Assembly: GCA_016098155.1 (NCBI GenBank)
Contig: JAAAJB010000164.1
Span: 1-57,500, forward strand
DNA from: Actinomortierella ambigua
Lineage: Eukaryota > Mortierellomycota > Mortierellomycetes > Mortierellales > Mortierellaceae
Reading direction: 5' to 3'
DNA: 57,500 nucleotides
In this document: one piece after another, positions 10,540-21,254 of the stretch
Numbering within the stretch: position 1 is the first letter of the stretch
How the letters are laid out: each line of letters opens with the position of its first letter
The notes under the pieces: generated by a model
What the model was told of the DNA's origin: nothing
Databases searched by the model: none
The model's input: the letters and a program-made list of their open reading frames with translations, nothing else
Program-made: the position numbers and the translations under genes

Positions 10540-12827
10540 GATTGCTTCTGGCTCTCGAATCCTCTTGTGCAAATGGAATTGTCTAAGAGAAAGATAGAGA
10601 GAGAGAGAGCGAGAGGGGGGAGGGAGGGGAGATGCTACGAGCAACAATCCAATGCACGCAAGTGAAAGATCACACGGCACGGTAGGAAGGCTCGAATCAA
10701 GCGATTGGCTTCAGGGGATTTCGTGAGAGATGTGTTGATGGGAGGGGTGTGGTTGTGTGTGAAAATGTGTGCTCGGATGATGATGGATGCAGGCAAGAGA
10801 GAAAAGAGATTGAGAGTGGGTTGAGGAGAGAGGAGATAGAGAGAGAGAAGGGGAGGGGGGGGAGGGAGACAGAACTGACGAACTCAACACACAAAAAAGA
10901 CCGGCACACACAGAACACAGACAGGGCTTCAGCATCCAGCGCGCGAATCCTCTTTGTGCACAAGAATTTAGCCAGTCACAATCCGTTTTTGGAAGGAATT
11001 CTGAAAATTCAGTCTCTTCTTGATGTCTCTCTCCCAGGAACCACGAGAGACGCAACAATATTGTAACTGACATATGCAGTTGGGGCACAAACAAGAGAAA
11101 GAGTGTGTATGGGGTGTGTGCGAGAGTGAGAGAGAGTGAGAATTTGTGTGTGTGTAAGAGAGAGTGAGAGTGAGAGTGAGAGAGTGAGCCAGCGAGAGAA
11201 AGAAAGTGGGTGTGTGAGAAATCAAAAGGAATGTCAAGCTGAAAAAAGCTGCCTGGCTATATTTGTTTCTCTCTCTCTTTCGGAAATAGGTGGAGCAAAG
11301 AGGAGGGTGATGGACTGATGGCTGATGAGAGGGCCTTTGGTGCCACGAGTCTGTTGTAGCCCAGCCATCAAACCTCAATAATTATTCCCTTCCTCCCTCC
11401 CACTGCTGGATTTAACGCTCTATTTTTGGCTCCCAACTGCCAGCTCTGTTTTCCCCTTCTCTCTCTCAATCTCTCTCTCACACTCTTTCTCACTCTCACT
11501 CTTTCTTCCCTTTCACTTTCTCTCTCTCTCTCTCTCTTTTCTCTTTCTCTGCTTCAGCTTCTCTTACTCGCCATCCCTCATCCCTTCGCCTCCACCCTCC
11601 CTCCCACCCCCACCTCCAAAGGTAATCCCTTCTCTCTGACACACACTTCCCCCCACCCCTCATCCACATGTCGTATAGTCACACGGGTCAGAAGGGACGC
11701 GCCATGTGATCCTCATGACCCAGGCACATGCCCTCGCCAACCTTGGCTTGTTGCCATTAGATTTGTTCAACCATTCCAACCAACAGACCTAATTCCATAC
11801 CTACAAGGCCTCCGCCGACATCAGAATACATCATTCAACCCTCTTAGCCTCGCCAGCACAGCCCAACATCATTCCCCCCCTTCCCCTCACCTCCAGTGAT
11901 TCCTGTCCGGCCCATCTCTGTCTCCACAACCTTCACTGTAACCTCCCGCTCTCATCCAACAACAGCCTCTCTCTCACACACTTTCTCACTCATACACACA
12001 GCACATCTCTGATTCCTCTACTGTCTCTTTCAACGGAGCGAGCTGGACCCTCCTGCCCTACCCCCATCCAACAGAGAGCGTGCGTCCGTGTACGTGTGTG
12101 CCTTGACGGACTTTTTGATACCAACAGGGGCAGGAGAGGTGATTGCAGACACATCCCCTCCTCTCTCTTTTTCAACAGGCCATGGCCTGAGACCACTGCA
12201 ATTCCCCCGCCCTATCGGCAGACAGCAAAATAATTTGCTCTGAGCATTCGCTGGGCCTTTGGTAATCCAAGGCACTGGAGTGTTGTTCGGAAGAAAAGAA
12301 AAAAGTGCTGCAATTTCTCCCCTTCCCCTCCCCTGCTCCAACCAACACATATACCCAAAGCCAGCATCCATGGAAAAGAGGGCGTTCAGCAGGACGCCAT
12401 TCGACTCCCTAATCCCTCCCTCACCATGGCAGCTCCCTATCAACCCATCCTTCCTTCTCCACCTTGGAGCTCACTTGCGAATCTCACCTCTCCACTCTCT
12501 AACTCCATACTCGCTCGCTCACTTAATCACTCACTCATTCTTACTCTCTCACTCTCTCTCACACTCCCTTCAATAGCATCCTGCCAACCTTCTCCTTTGC
12601 GCTTGCTTTGGATAGGAGACATCGGACCCGCTTCCCCTTCATTCTTGTTACGATCCCTCATTTCTCAGATACCAAAAAAAAGGGCCCGGTACCTCTACCC
12701 GTTGCTTCAATATCACATACCCTGTCCATTACATTACCCAAAACTCAGCCGAGTTTAAAATAGCCTACCACAACATCCACCCCTATATTACCAGAAAGTC
12801 AATTCACCACAGACACACAGACAAGCC
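10540..12827. promoter_or_regulatory. 2.3-kb divergent upstream region of INO80 and CHS7
   Basis: The two genes are transcribed away from this stretch. It is full of simple repeats: GA-rich blocks near 10584-10624 and 10793-10870, GAGTGAGA-type repeats at 11104-11210, and CT-rich blocks near 11450-11560 and 12480-12570. It ends in a C/A-rich leader just before the CHS7 ATG. Reading frames here are low-complexity with no family character. No TATA box can be assigned with confidence. The INO80 5' UTR probably covers 10540 to about 10620. Confidence 0.5.
11104..11210 (+). repeat. GA/GAGTGAGA microsatellite
   Basis: Purine-rich tandem GAGA and GAGTGAGA units with an embedded short GT run. A pyrimidine-rich block lies about 250 bases to the right. 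This is typical of the GA/CT tracts found in the upstream regions across this window. Confidence 0.75.
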
Positions 12828-14496
12828 ATGTCGACGCCTGATACGAGTTTCCGGTTTGGAGACTTTAACTATGCTTGCTCGATGGTCTCGCTGACCCTCT
12901 GCCCGCTGGTCGGCCAGTCGGATGGTGTCGAGCCAGTCTGCTACTCGCGTAACGTCCGTTTGGTCGATACCCTCATCTTCCAACCCTGTAAGGTTTTAGT
13001 CTCTTAATTGCCAAAAAACTTTTTGAGTGAAAAAAGGAACGCCAAAAACCACTGTAAGACATCATGCTAACACCCTACACTACACCGAACCGCCTGTCTA
13101 TCTCCCAATCCCCCCTTTGCTGCCTTCCTTCCCCCCCCCTCCCCTTTCCCCTCTCTTCCCGCCCGTGATATTTTTACCTCACAACCAATCGCGTATTCAT
13201 AGCCACGCTGATCATCCACATCATCGCCCTGATCATGACCGCCATCATGATTTACCATATTCGATCCAAATACACGGCTGTCGGTAAGTGTGACAACAAA
13301 CCTTTTCCCGTCTCTTTGTCTCTTTGAAGTTGTGGAGCCAGATGATCGTACACCTACCCCATTGTTGGAAAAAAAAACAATTATTCACGTACCAATGAAT
13401 CCTAACCTGAACACATCTTGGCTCCCCTCAAATATCTTAGGACGGAAGGAAATCATCATGTTCTTCTACCTCTATATCCTTGTGACAATCATGGACCTGT
13501 TGCTCATCTCTGGTATCATCCCTACGGCCTCGTCCCTCTACCCAGTAAGCAACCAAGACACAAAGTGAAAGAGGAATGAGAGGGAGAGATTTTTCATTGA
13601 CAAACCCACGTTTACCGTAGTGAACATGACAAGGTCTCTAACATGATTGAACATTTTTCCACTCCAAAAAAAAAGTACTTCACAGGAGTTCATCTGGGTT
13701 TGATATCCGCCACTTTCTGGTGCTTGCTTCTCAACGGATTTGTCGGCTTCCAGTTTGCAGAGGATGGCACACCCCTTTCGCTTTGGGTAAGCTTACACGC
13801 ACGGGAAAAAAAAATTGAACACGAAAGGGGACACGCGACTCTCCAATATGCATTCTAACAGCTCTGGTACCTCCCCCTCCCCTCTTTCTCCTCCTCAAAC
13901 CCTAGTCTATCCGCATTTCGTCATTTGTGGTGTTTGCGGCAGTGACATTCCTTTCGATTGCGACGTTCAAGGACTTGGGACCATTCAAGCGAGAGGCGCC
14001 AATTGCGCTGTGGATTGTGTTTTTCATCTTCAACGGCGCGGCGTTTTTGATCTATGTGATTCTGCAGATTGTGTTGGTGGTGAACACGCTGGACGACCGT
14101 TGGCCGTTGGGTGACATTATGTTTGGCGTGTTGTTCTTTGCGACGGGCCAAGTGATCCTGTATGTGTTCTCGGTCGACATTTGCAATTTCGCAAAGCACT
14201 ACATCGACGGACTGTTCTTTGGCACGATCGCGACGCTGCTGTCCGTCATGATGGTCTACAAGTACTGGGACTCGATCACGAAGGAAGACCTTGAGTTCTC
14301 CGTCGGCTCCAAGCAGAACGTCTGGGAGGTGAAGGAGCTTCTGGGCGAGGATGAGATGGCGGGCGGTGGCCTCTATGGCCAGCCCGGTGGCGGTCCTGGC
14401 AGCCAGCATGGTGGCTATGGCGGCTTCAACGGCGGCGCTCATTCGCCTGCTGCAGGCCCTTATGGCCAGCCCAATTACTTTGAGGAGCGGTACTAA
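12828..14496 (+). CDS. CHS7: Chitin synthase export chaperone Chs7
   Basis: Five exons: 12828-12987, 13203-13283, 13441-13544, 13676-13786 and 13906-14496, giving 348 residues. Chs7 is a polytopic ER membrane protein needed for a chitin synthase to fold and leave the ER, and so for chitin deposition at septa and tips. The N-terminus has the family pattern FGDFNYAC then LCPLVG and CYSRN. Seven hydrophobic segments follow, with the conserved core [18 protein letters not shown]. The cytosolic tail is Gly/Gln-rich and ends in an acidic EERY. The exon 4 acceptor is an A-rich AAAAG immediately before TAC; the next AG downstream would bring in a stop. The length matches the family (roughly 300-350). 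It sits divergent to INO80. Confidence 0.95.
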
Positions 14497-15127
14497 AAAA
14501 AAAAAAAAAGGCTCTCGCCCCTCAACTTCCCTTCATCACCACCATCAACTTTAGTTTTTTTTTTCTTTGGCCGGTATACCATCATTCCTACCCTCTCTCC
14601 TACACACGCTATCCCACACGCACACCACACACATACACACTACTCTCTCTCTCTGTCTCTCTCTTTATTTTGCTAGTTCAATTTCTTTTTTTTTTTCGTT
14701 TTTTCTCCCATGTTCTCATACCAAGAAGCTGCGTTATCTAATAAAATGGATCTGAATGTAAAGTGGAAAAAAAACCCCCGCCCATGAACAACCTGGACAG
14801 GAAGAAACGAAAAGAGCGAAAGAGGTGAGGGGTGAGGGGGGGGAGAGGGAAAACAGAAAATGCAGTAGTGTGAATGAACACGGTGTGTTCGTGTGGGAAA
14901 GAGTGAGAGGAAAGCAGACTCCCTTTTTCATTATTGGTGGCGTCGAAGCTCGAGCATTGAGTAAAAAATGGCACACCTCCTTCTTTATCACACGACAAGA
15001 CACGTTTGGGAGCCACCATATCCCAATAACATCTCAAGAGACCCGTGAACGGTTTGAACATAAAACTAAGGAATCTTTTTTTTACGGTGTAAAAGGGGTA
15101 CTAGGGTGGGATGGACAAGGAGTGATT

Positions 15128-15159
<32 letters not shown>

Positions 15160-15316
15160 GGGTTCTTTTGGGTGCTACAGGATGGCAGCAACCAAAAGGA
15201 ATATGCCCCATATATCCCAACTTTAGAGAATAAAGGGGGTAAAAAAAATGAGAAACGAGTAAAAGTATAAAGGAAAGGAAAAAATTTAGAGGAGAAAAAA
15301 AGAAAAGAGAAAAAAT
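14497..15316. other. Convergent 3' region of CHS7 and the Ras gene
   Basis: No gene is seen. It holds an A run directly after the CHS7 stop, CT- and CA-rich simple sequence, an AATAAA near 14741 and a 22-nt T run at 15138-15159. Open frames are short and of biased composition. Confidence 0.55.
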
Positions 15317-15847
15317 TTACATAATCAGGCAGCAGCAGCCCTTGTCGTCCTTATCCTCCATCTGGTTGCCGTAGCCCTGCCCTTGCTGAGCATAGCCAAA
15401 GCCACCATTTGGCTGGCCGTAACCGCCAGGTGCGTGGTGGGTCTCCTTGTTGTAGCGACGGATCTCCCGGACCAGGTTATAGAACGACTCGTCCACGTTG
15501 ATGCGCTGCTTGGCCGATGTCTCGATCAGACGCGAGTTGAACTGCTTCGCCAGCTCCCGTCCCTCGTGCGTCGACACCTGGCGCTCCGCCTCCAGATCAC
15601 ACTTGTTTGCAATCAGGATAATGGGGAAGAAGTCCTTGTCCTTCACACGCAGGATCTGCTGGTAGAATGTCGAGATTTCCTCAAATGAGTTGCGCGACGT
15701 GATCGAGTACACCAACAGGAAACCCTCGCCGGTGCGCATGTACTGCTCGCGCATAGCACTATTCGAAAGGAGGGGCACGTTCAAAGAAATTATTAGTTTA
15801 GTTTGCTCGCAGACATCGCCGTGTAAGTGTGGTAGTTTGGCAACACG

Positions 15848-15880
<33 letters not shown>

Positions 15881-18800
15881 AAAAGTAAAAGTCTGAGCCC
15901 GTTTGAAAGTCTCTGGCAACTTGCTCTTGCCCTCTCCCCTCGGTACATAAAAACATGCACAATGTTCATAGCAGAGCCCATCTCCAATACACTTGACCCA
16001 ACCGCAACCAATGATAAGTGAGGGGAATAGAACAAAGACTGATGGTCCTCTTGAAGAAAAAAAAAAGCTCATCACACAAAAAAGCTAGCCAGGTGGTTCA
16101 TTCGAGACTCGCGCGTGGGGGCCAAAAATACCTCTTCCTCCCCACCCCGCTGCACTTTTTTTTTTTTTTTTTCCCTAGCCGACCCATAGACTTCTGTTGG
16201 TTCTATCCTTTGGAAAATCCCTATCAACCAAAATCTCTGATCGAATGGAGGCGCGTAATTCCCAAAAAGTCCTTCTCATGGCCCAATCTACAAACAGAAG
16301 CCATCCACGCCCCCCCCTCTTCCCCCTTTCCCTCTTCTCCAGGAACTCCCCATCCTCCCTACAAAGGTATTCCATCTTAACTGCCAACTAAAACTTGCCG
16401 CGCAAAACAACTCGCACCCCTTCTTCTCACCTCTTGTCTCCTTCGTTACCTCCTCTCTCTCTCTCGCACACAACACTCACAAACACACTCTCACTTTCTC
16501 TCAATCTCCCTTCCCCTTCACCTTCCCCCTTTCATAGCTATCGTTCCAACAGTCAAAGAGTTGGACACTATAGGGTTGCCAGCATAGTAGGTTCTTTGAA
16601 CCTACCCAGAAATCCACAGATTGTACCACGGCTGTGTAGCCGAAAATGAGCACGCCTCCACTGGCGATTTTTTTTTCTTCCTCGGATGTGTGTCTGGAGT
16701 GAAATGAACTTTTTTCTCTACTCCCCTACAATCTACTCTCCTCCTCAAGGGCACCCATAACCAACCAGGTCCTCTATATTTAACCCCACTTCATGGAAGA
16801 AGAATGGAGAGCGTTCCTCCTTTCCCTATCTCCAAGTTCGGAGCACTTTGTAGGGGCTTTGCGTTGTTAAAAAAAACTGGGTGTGTGCTCTTTTTTTTTC
16901 AGCTCCCTTTGTTTCGGCCTTTTCCCGTTGGTCCGATCTCTTTTTGTAAAACAAAAAAAGTCCATCGGGGGTGGCGAGGGAGGGAGAGGATACATTCTGA
17001 TACCCTTTGGCCCTTTCAGTCTCTTTCGACCCCCTCCTCTCTTCTCCCCTGCCCCTCTTTCTCCTTCTTTTTGCTTTTTTTTTCCTTCTCTCTGGTTGGC
17101 TCAAAACACTTCAACATAAACTTTTTGAAAGAAATGAACGAGGATGTGGGTGCAGGGTGTGATGATGTGTACATGTGTGTTGCAAAAAGGTCACGAGCGG
17201 GAGTAGAAAACTTGAATGTAAAATGAAAGAAATAATAAAAAGCATGGCGACCCATGCATCTCAAGGTTTCGCACCAACAACCACCCCAATGTTCATTGGG
17301 GGAAAGGCAAGGCATTAAGGAGGGAGAAGAGTTGCTTGCCAAATCCCTCAAGGATATTGGCAAACTGGCTTTGGTCGCTTACCTGTATTCCTCCTGACCT
17401 GCTGTGTCGAGAACGTCGAGCAATGCTACTTCATCGTCAATCACGCACTGTTTGCGGTAGGAATCTATGATAACATCAGCAGGCATCACATCACAACAAA
17501 CAATAGTGTGAATATCAACAACAACAAAAAAACATGGTACAACGCAAAAGAAAATGGCGTAGGTGTATCGGCGGTGGTGCCTATTGTCTGTGTCTGTGTG
17601 TTTGGGCCATGTGTTCCATTCAGATCTCATTATCCGCCCCTCTCATCGGTAGCGATGGATGTTATCCGTATCTCTCCTGGTTTTCGATTTTTGCCAAGAG
17701 ACAGACAGACAGACAGAAAGAGAGAGTCATCTCGGTTGCACATATGGATGTAGAAAAACATGTCCCCAGCGGGTTCCGGTAATCTGCCAATGCAACCCGA
17801 TATTGGAGTGGCAAAAGCGACGGTTACAAGATGAATGATACACCCTCACCCTTTATATCCCGCCCCCCTCTTGCGGGTCGACAAAGAGTTGTCTGGTTGG
17901 TTGGAAAAACCAAAGAGTACTGGAAGCCACATGATGTCAAGACTGAAAGTGATAAAGGCACAGCAGTTGCGAGGGGTAGGTGGCAAAGAGGTGCCTGAAG
18001 GGGGTTAAGGGTCAAAGAAGGACATTTTTTGCCTGGTCTGGTCTGTTATGTTTGTCAATGGTGTATGGTGTGAAAGTGTATCTTCTCGAGTACACATCAG
18101 AAGGTACTTTGGAGGTCCATAATGTTTAGTGCCGCTGTCATGTTGTTGCTGCCGCTGTTAACGATGCTGTTGATGTTGTGTGTTGGATGGCGTTGCCGTT
18201 ATTGATGTACTTGCGTAGACCACTCCTTGGAGCCTGAGCGCCTTTTAATCGCATCCTCTAGAATGTACCTCTTGATGCATAGAGTCGACAGAAAGACTGC
18301 TCCATCATGCACCCAATACACAAAGCCCAAAACAACCGGTTCTTCTCACACCTATCCCTTGCGACACAAGGTAATCTCCCACTCTGGGATATGCATCCCG
18401 CCCCGGATGGAAAAAAAGAGCCATTTCTCTCGTCTCTTCTTCGTCTCGTTCTCTTCATGCAAGTATTTTTTTTTTTTTTACCTTCAATCGTGGGGTCATA
18501 CTCGTCCACGAAGTGCGACTGGATAAATTGGATCGTCAATGCCGACTTGCCGACACCTAAACATCACATACGAAGAGTGAAAAGAGTGAGAGAGAGAGAA
18601 TGAAACATAGAGAAACAAAGTTGTCGTCAATATTAAGTTTCGCACGTTGCGTTGTATGGCAGCATAGCTCGGGCGAGAGGAAGGGGGAAGGCCGACTCAA
18701 AACATGAAAAAGCTAAACAACTCGTAAGCATTGTCCAAAGGGCAAGCTGCGTCCTCTGTCCCTTTTCATTTTGGCCGCTTTTTGGTTGTCCGATAGTTTG

Positions 18801-19542
18801 TCGATGGTAAAGTACAACATGAAAAGGGGGCAAAAGACTGCCACAAAGTGTGTGCAGTCTTGATGGTGACACCTCCAGCGGGTTAATGTGTGCTGAGTGG
18901 AGGTGTGTGTGTGTTTTCATGTATCCTCGTCCATCCTTTCCGCCGCTTGTGTTTATATGAACATCCCCAAACAGGAAACAACAGCTTAAAACGACTGAAG
19001 AAGAGCTCGACCCTCCTTCCTTCTCCTCTCCAAGTGTCGTCGCCGTCTCATTTGCTCTTTAAGCGGGATGGTGTCCAAACGGCGGGAATATTTGGCCCCC
19101 ACCTTCCCTTGTTTTCTCAGTCCCTCGTTAACTTGTTTAAATATGTCCTCAATGTAGATGAGATGGAGAGCAAGAGCGAGAAAAAGAGACAAGGAGAGAG
19201 CAACATGTCGACTGATAAGGTTGTTCAGCCGCAGACAGAGTGTTGATGCTCTCCATGCATGCCTGATGCTACCAAGACATTGGTGGATGGATGGGGCGAA
19301 TGGATGCCTGAAGACACTGTGGGATGGGACTGGGATGGGGGGGGATGTGGCTGGACTTTTTTCTTAATTATGGCGCGCGTTTAGAGTTGAGGGAGCGAGA
19401 GGGAAGGGAAGGGAAGGAAGAGAAGGGAAAGACGGGTGGGTGAGTGGGTGGGTAGGTGGGTGGCGGGAAGGGTGCAATTACCTCCTCCACCGACAACAAC
19501 GAGCTTGTACTCGCGCATAAGCTGATTTGGCTGCTTGGACAT
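15317..19542 (-). CDS. Ras-type small GTPase (Ras1-like)
   Basis: Four exons: 19542-19482, 18556-18482, 17464-17383 and 15758-15317, giving 219 residues. It is a membrane-bound molecular switch for growth, polarity and cAMP or MAPK signalling. The P-loop is GGGGVGKS, the effector loop is DEYDPTIE, switch II is DTAGQEEY, the guanine motifs are NKCD and ETSAK, and the C-terminus is CCCLIM. CLIM is a CaaX box with Met, which predicts farnesylation, and the two preceding Cys are candidate palmitoylation sites. The Gly/Gln/Tyr-rich hypervariable tail ([10 protein letters not shown]) is unusual for Ras. Introns of 925, 1017 and 1624 nt are far longer than those of most neighbours. Splice phases 1, 1 and 2 all close in frame. 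Start chosen: [18 protein letters not shown]. Confidence 0.95.
15851..15877 (-). repeat. 27-nt A run (T run on the gene strand) in Ras intron 3
   Basis: An uninterrupted homopolymer. Read on the minus strand it is a T tract ending about 90 nt before the exon 4 acceptor. Confidence 0.85.
16587..16605. other. Perfect 8-bp stem, 3-nt loop hairpin in Ras intron 3
   Basis: GTAGGTTC, TTT, then GAACCTAC form a perfect inverted repeat in the middle of the long intron. It is small and could be chance; no known RNA family is recognised around it. Confidence 0.4.
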
Positions 19543-20190
19543 GATGATACAAGATTATTACAAAAGGAAAGGTATGAAGCAGAGAGAATGTGTTGCGGGG
19601 GAGGGATGGGAGAAAAGGGGGGGGGGGAGAGATGAGGATGGGGACGAGGATGAGGACGAGGATGAGGATGGGCAATTGAGTTTGAGAGTAAGAGAGAGAG
19701 AGAGAGCGAGATGTGTGTGTGTGTGTATGTATGTTTGTGTGTGTATGTGCGATGAGTGAGAAGGAGGGAGAAGGATTTAAGGAGGTGAAGGCTGAGAGTA
19801 TGAGAAGGAGAGTGCGGAAATGAAGGAAGGAAGGGAAAGGGAAGGGAAGGACGGAAGGACGGAAGAAAGGAAAGAATGGAGAAGGAAGGAACGGATGGAT
19901 TGGATGGAGAGAGAGAGTGAGAGAGAGAATGGGAGTGAGAGTGTGTGTGTGTGAGAGAGACAGAGAGGCGGGCAGTCAGTCAGTCAGTCAGCCCAGGCAA
20001 TGGATGAAAGAGAGAGAGAGAGAGACCACTACTGTTGCTGCTGGAGCTGCTCTGCTGCACTTCCACCCCCCCCCCCTTCTCCCTCTCTCTCTCTCTCCCT
20101 GTGCTGTGTCTTGCGACATGTACATGCACACTCACACACACATACAGCATACACTCCCCCACTCTCTCTGTGTCCTGTTCTTTCATGTCA

Positions 20191-20222
<32 letters not shown>

Positions 20223-21254
20223 TTGTCTACCTATATCCATCCATAATCAAGCCCCGCGGCGTTCACGTCTCCTAGCAGATCGCACCCCTGTCGCCCCCTT
20301 CGCCCTTCGTCGGCCCTCGCATGATTGCTAATACCGTCACCGCTGCTGCTATCATCCACCATCACTGCATCATGTCTCTTCCTCTCCACATGTCTTCCTC
20401 CAATCACCACAACTGCTGGTCGCCCGTTATTCCTAATAGCGAGCGATCAAAGAAATAAAAGAGGAGCCCTCGCCCTCTCGCCTTCTTCCGCGCTCCTCGC
20501 ACCCAAGCTCTTTTGTCCAACGGTATTCGCTCGCTCAGTCGACTGGGTGGGCAAAAAAGTGTGCTCTCAACCAACAGAAAGAGATGCCCAACCCAAAAAC
20601 TGGTCAGGCAGCAACAATAACAATAACAATAAAATACCCATCACATAACGTCGGTCTATAAGGGTGGTGCCTGTTACTTCTGTGAGAGTACTGCTGAATG
20701 TGGGGATGAACAGAGGCTGAAAGAGTCTCGCAAAGATTTTTTTTTTTTTTTTGTTTGCAGTGTACCACCAACGGTACATGAAAAAAGAAAGTCGAACCTG
20801 AATCACGCGTCCTGTGGTTTGTGGGTTCAGGTTCCACGTTCTCTCCCACCTCCCATGTCACTCTGCAGCAGAACGTGCGTTTTGTTTCCCTTGCTGATCA
20901 TCATACACGAAATAGACACACAAGTTATCAAGTTTACATCAGGTCTCCCATGTATTCGCCGCAAAAGGGGAGAGAGAAAAGGAGCAGCACTCCTCCGATC
21001 ATTCAAGTAGCCCTCCCTCTCAATCCCTTCACCACCAAGCGGCAATCGAAGCTATATGTACAAGTGCTCAGTCTGTCGGATACAGAGGCTGCCATGGCCT
21101 AATAAGAAAATTTGAGCCAACGTTCAGTGAACGAGGATGCTCTTGGTCTGATAGGCAGCCGCGCAACCTCCAAAAGGTCATACTCCTTCCTCCTCTTCAT
21201 CTTCCTCGTCCTCTTCTCTTCTTCTTCTTCGTCTTCTCCAACACACAATTTTTT
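19543..21254. promoter_or_regulatory. Region between Ras start and Spg1/Tem1 stop
   Basis: Both flanking genes are on the minus strand, so this is the Ras upstream region plus the Spg1 3' UTR. It has GGAAGG and GA repeats (about 19790-19990), a GTCA tetranucleotide run near 19974-19990, CT-rich blocks (20080-20220) and a T run at 20739-20752. No convincing coding frame is present. Confidence 0.5.
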
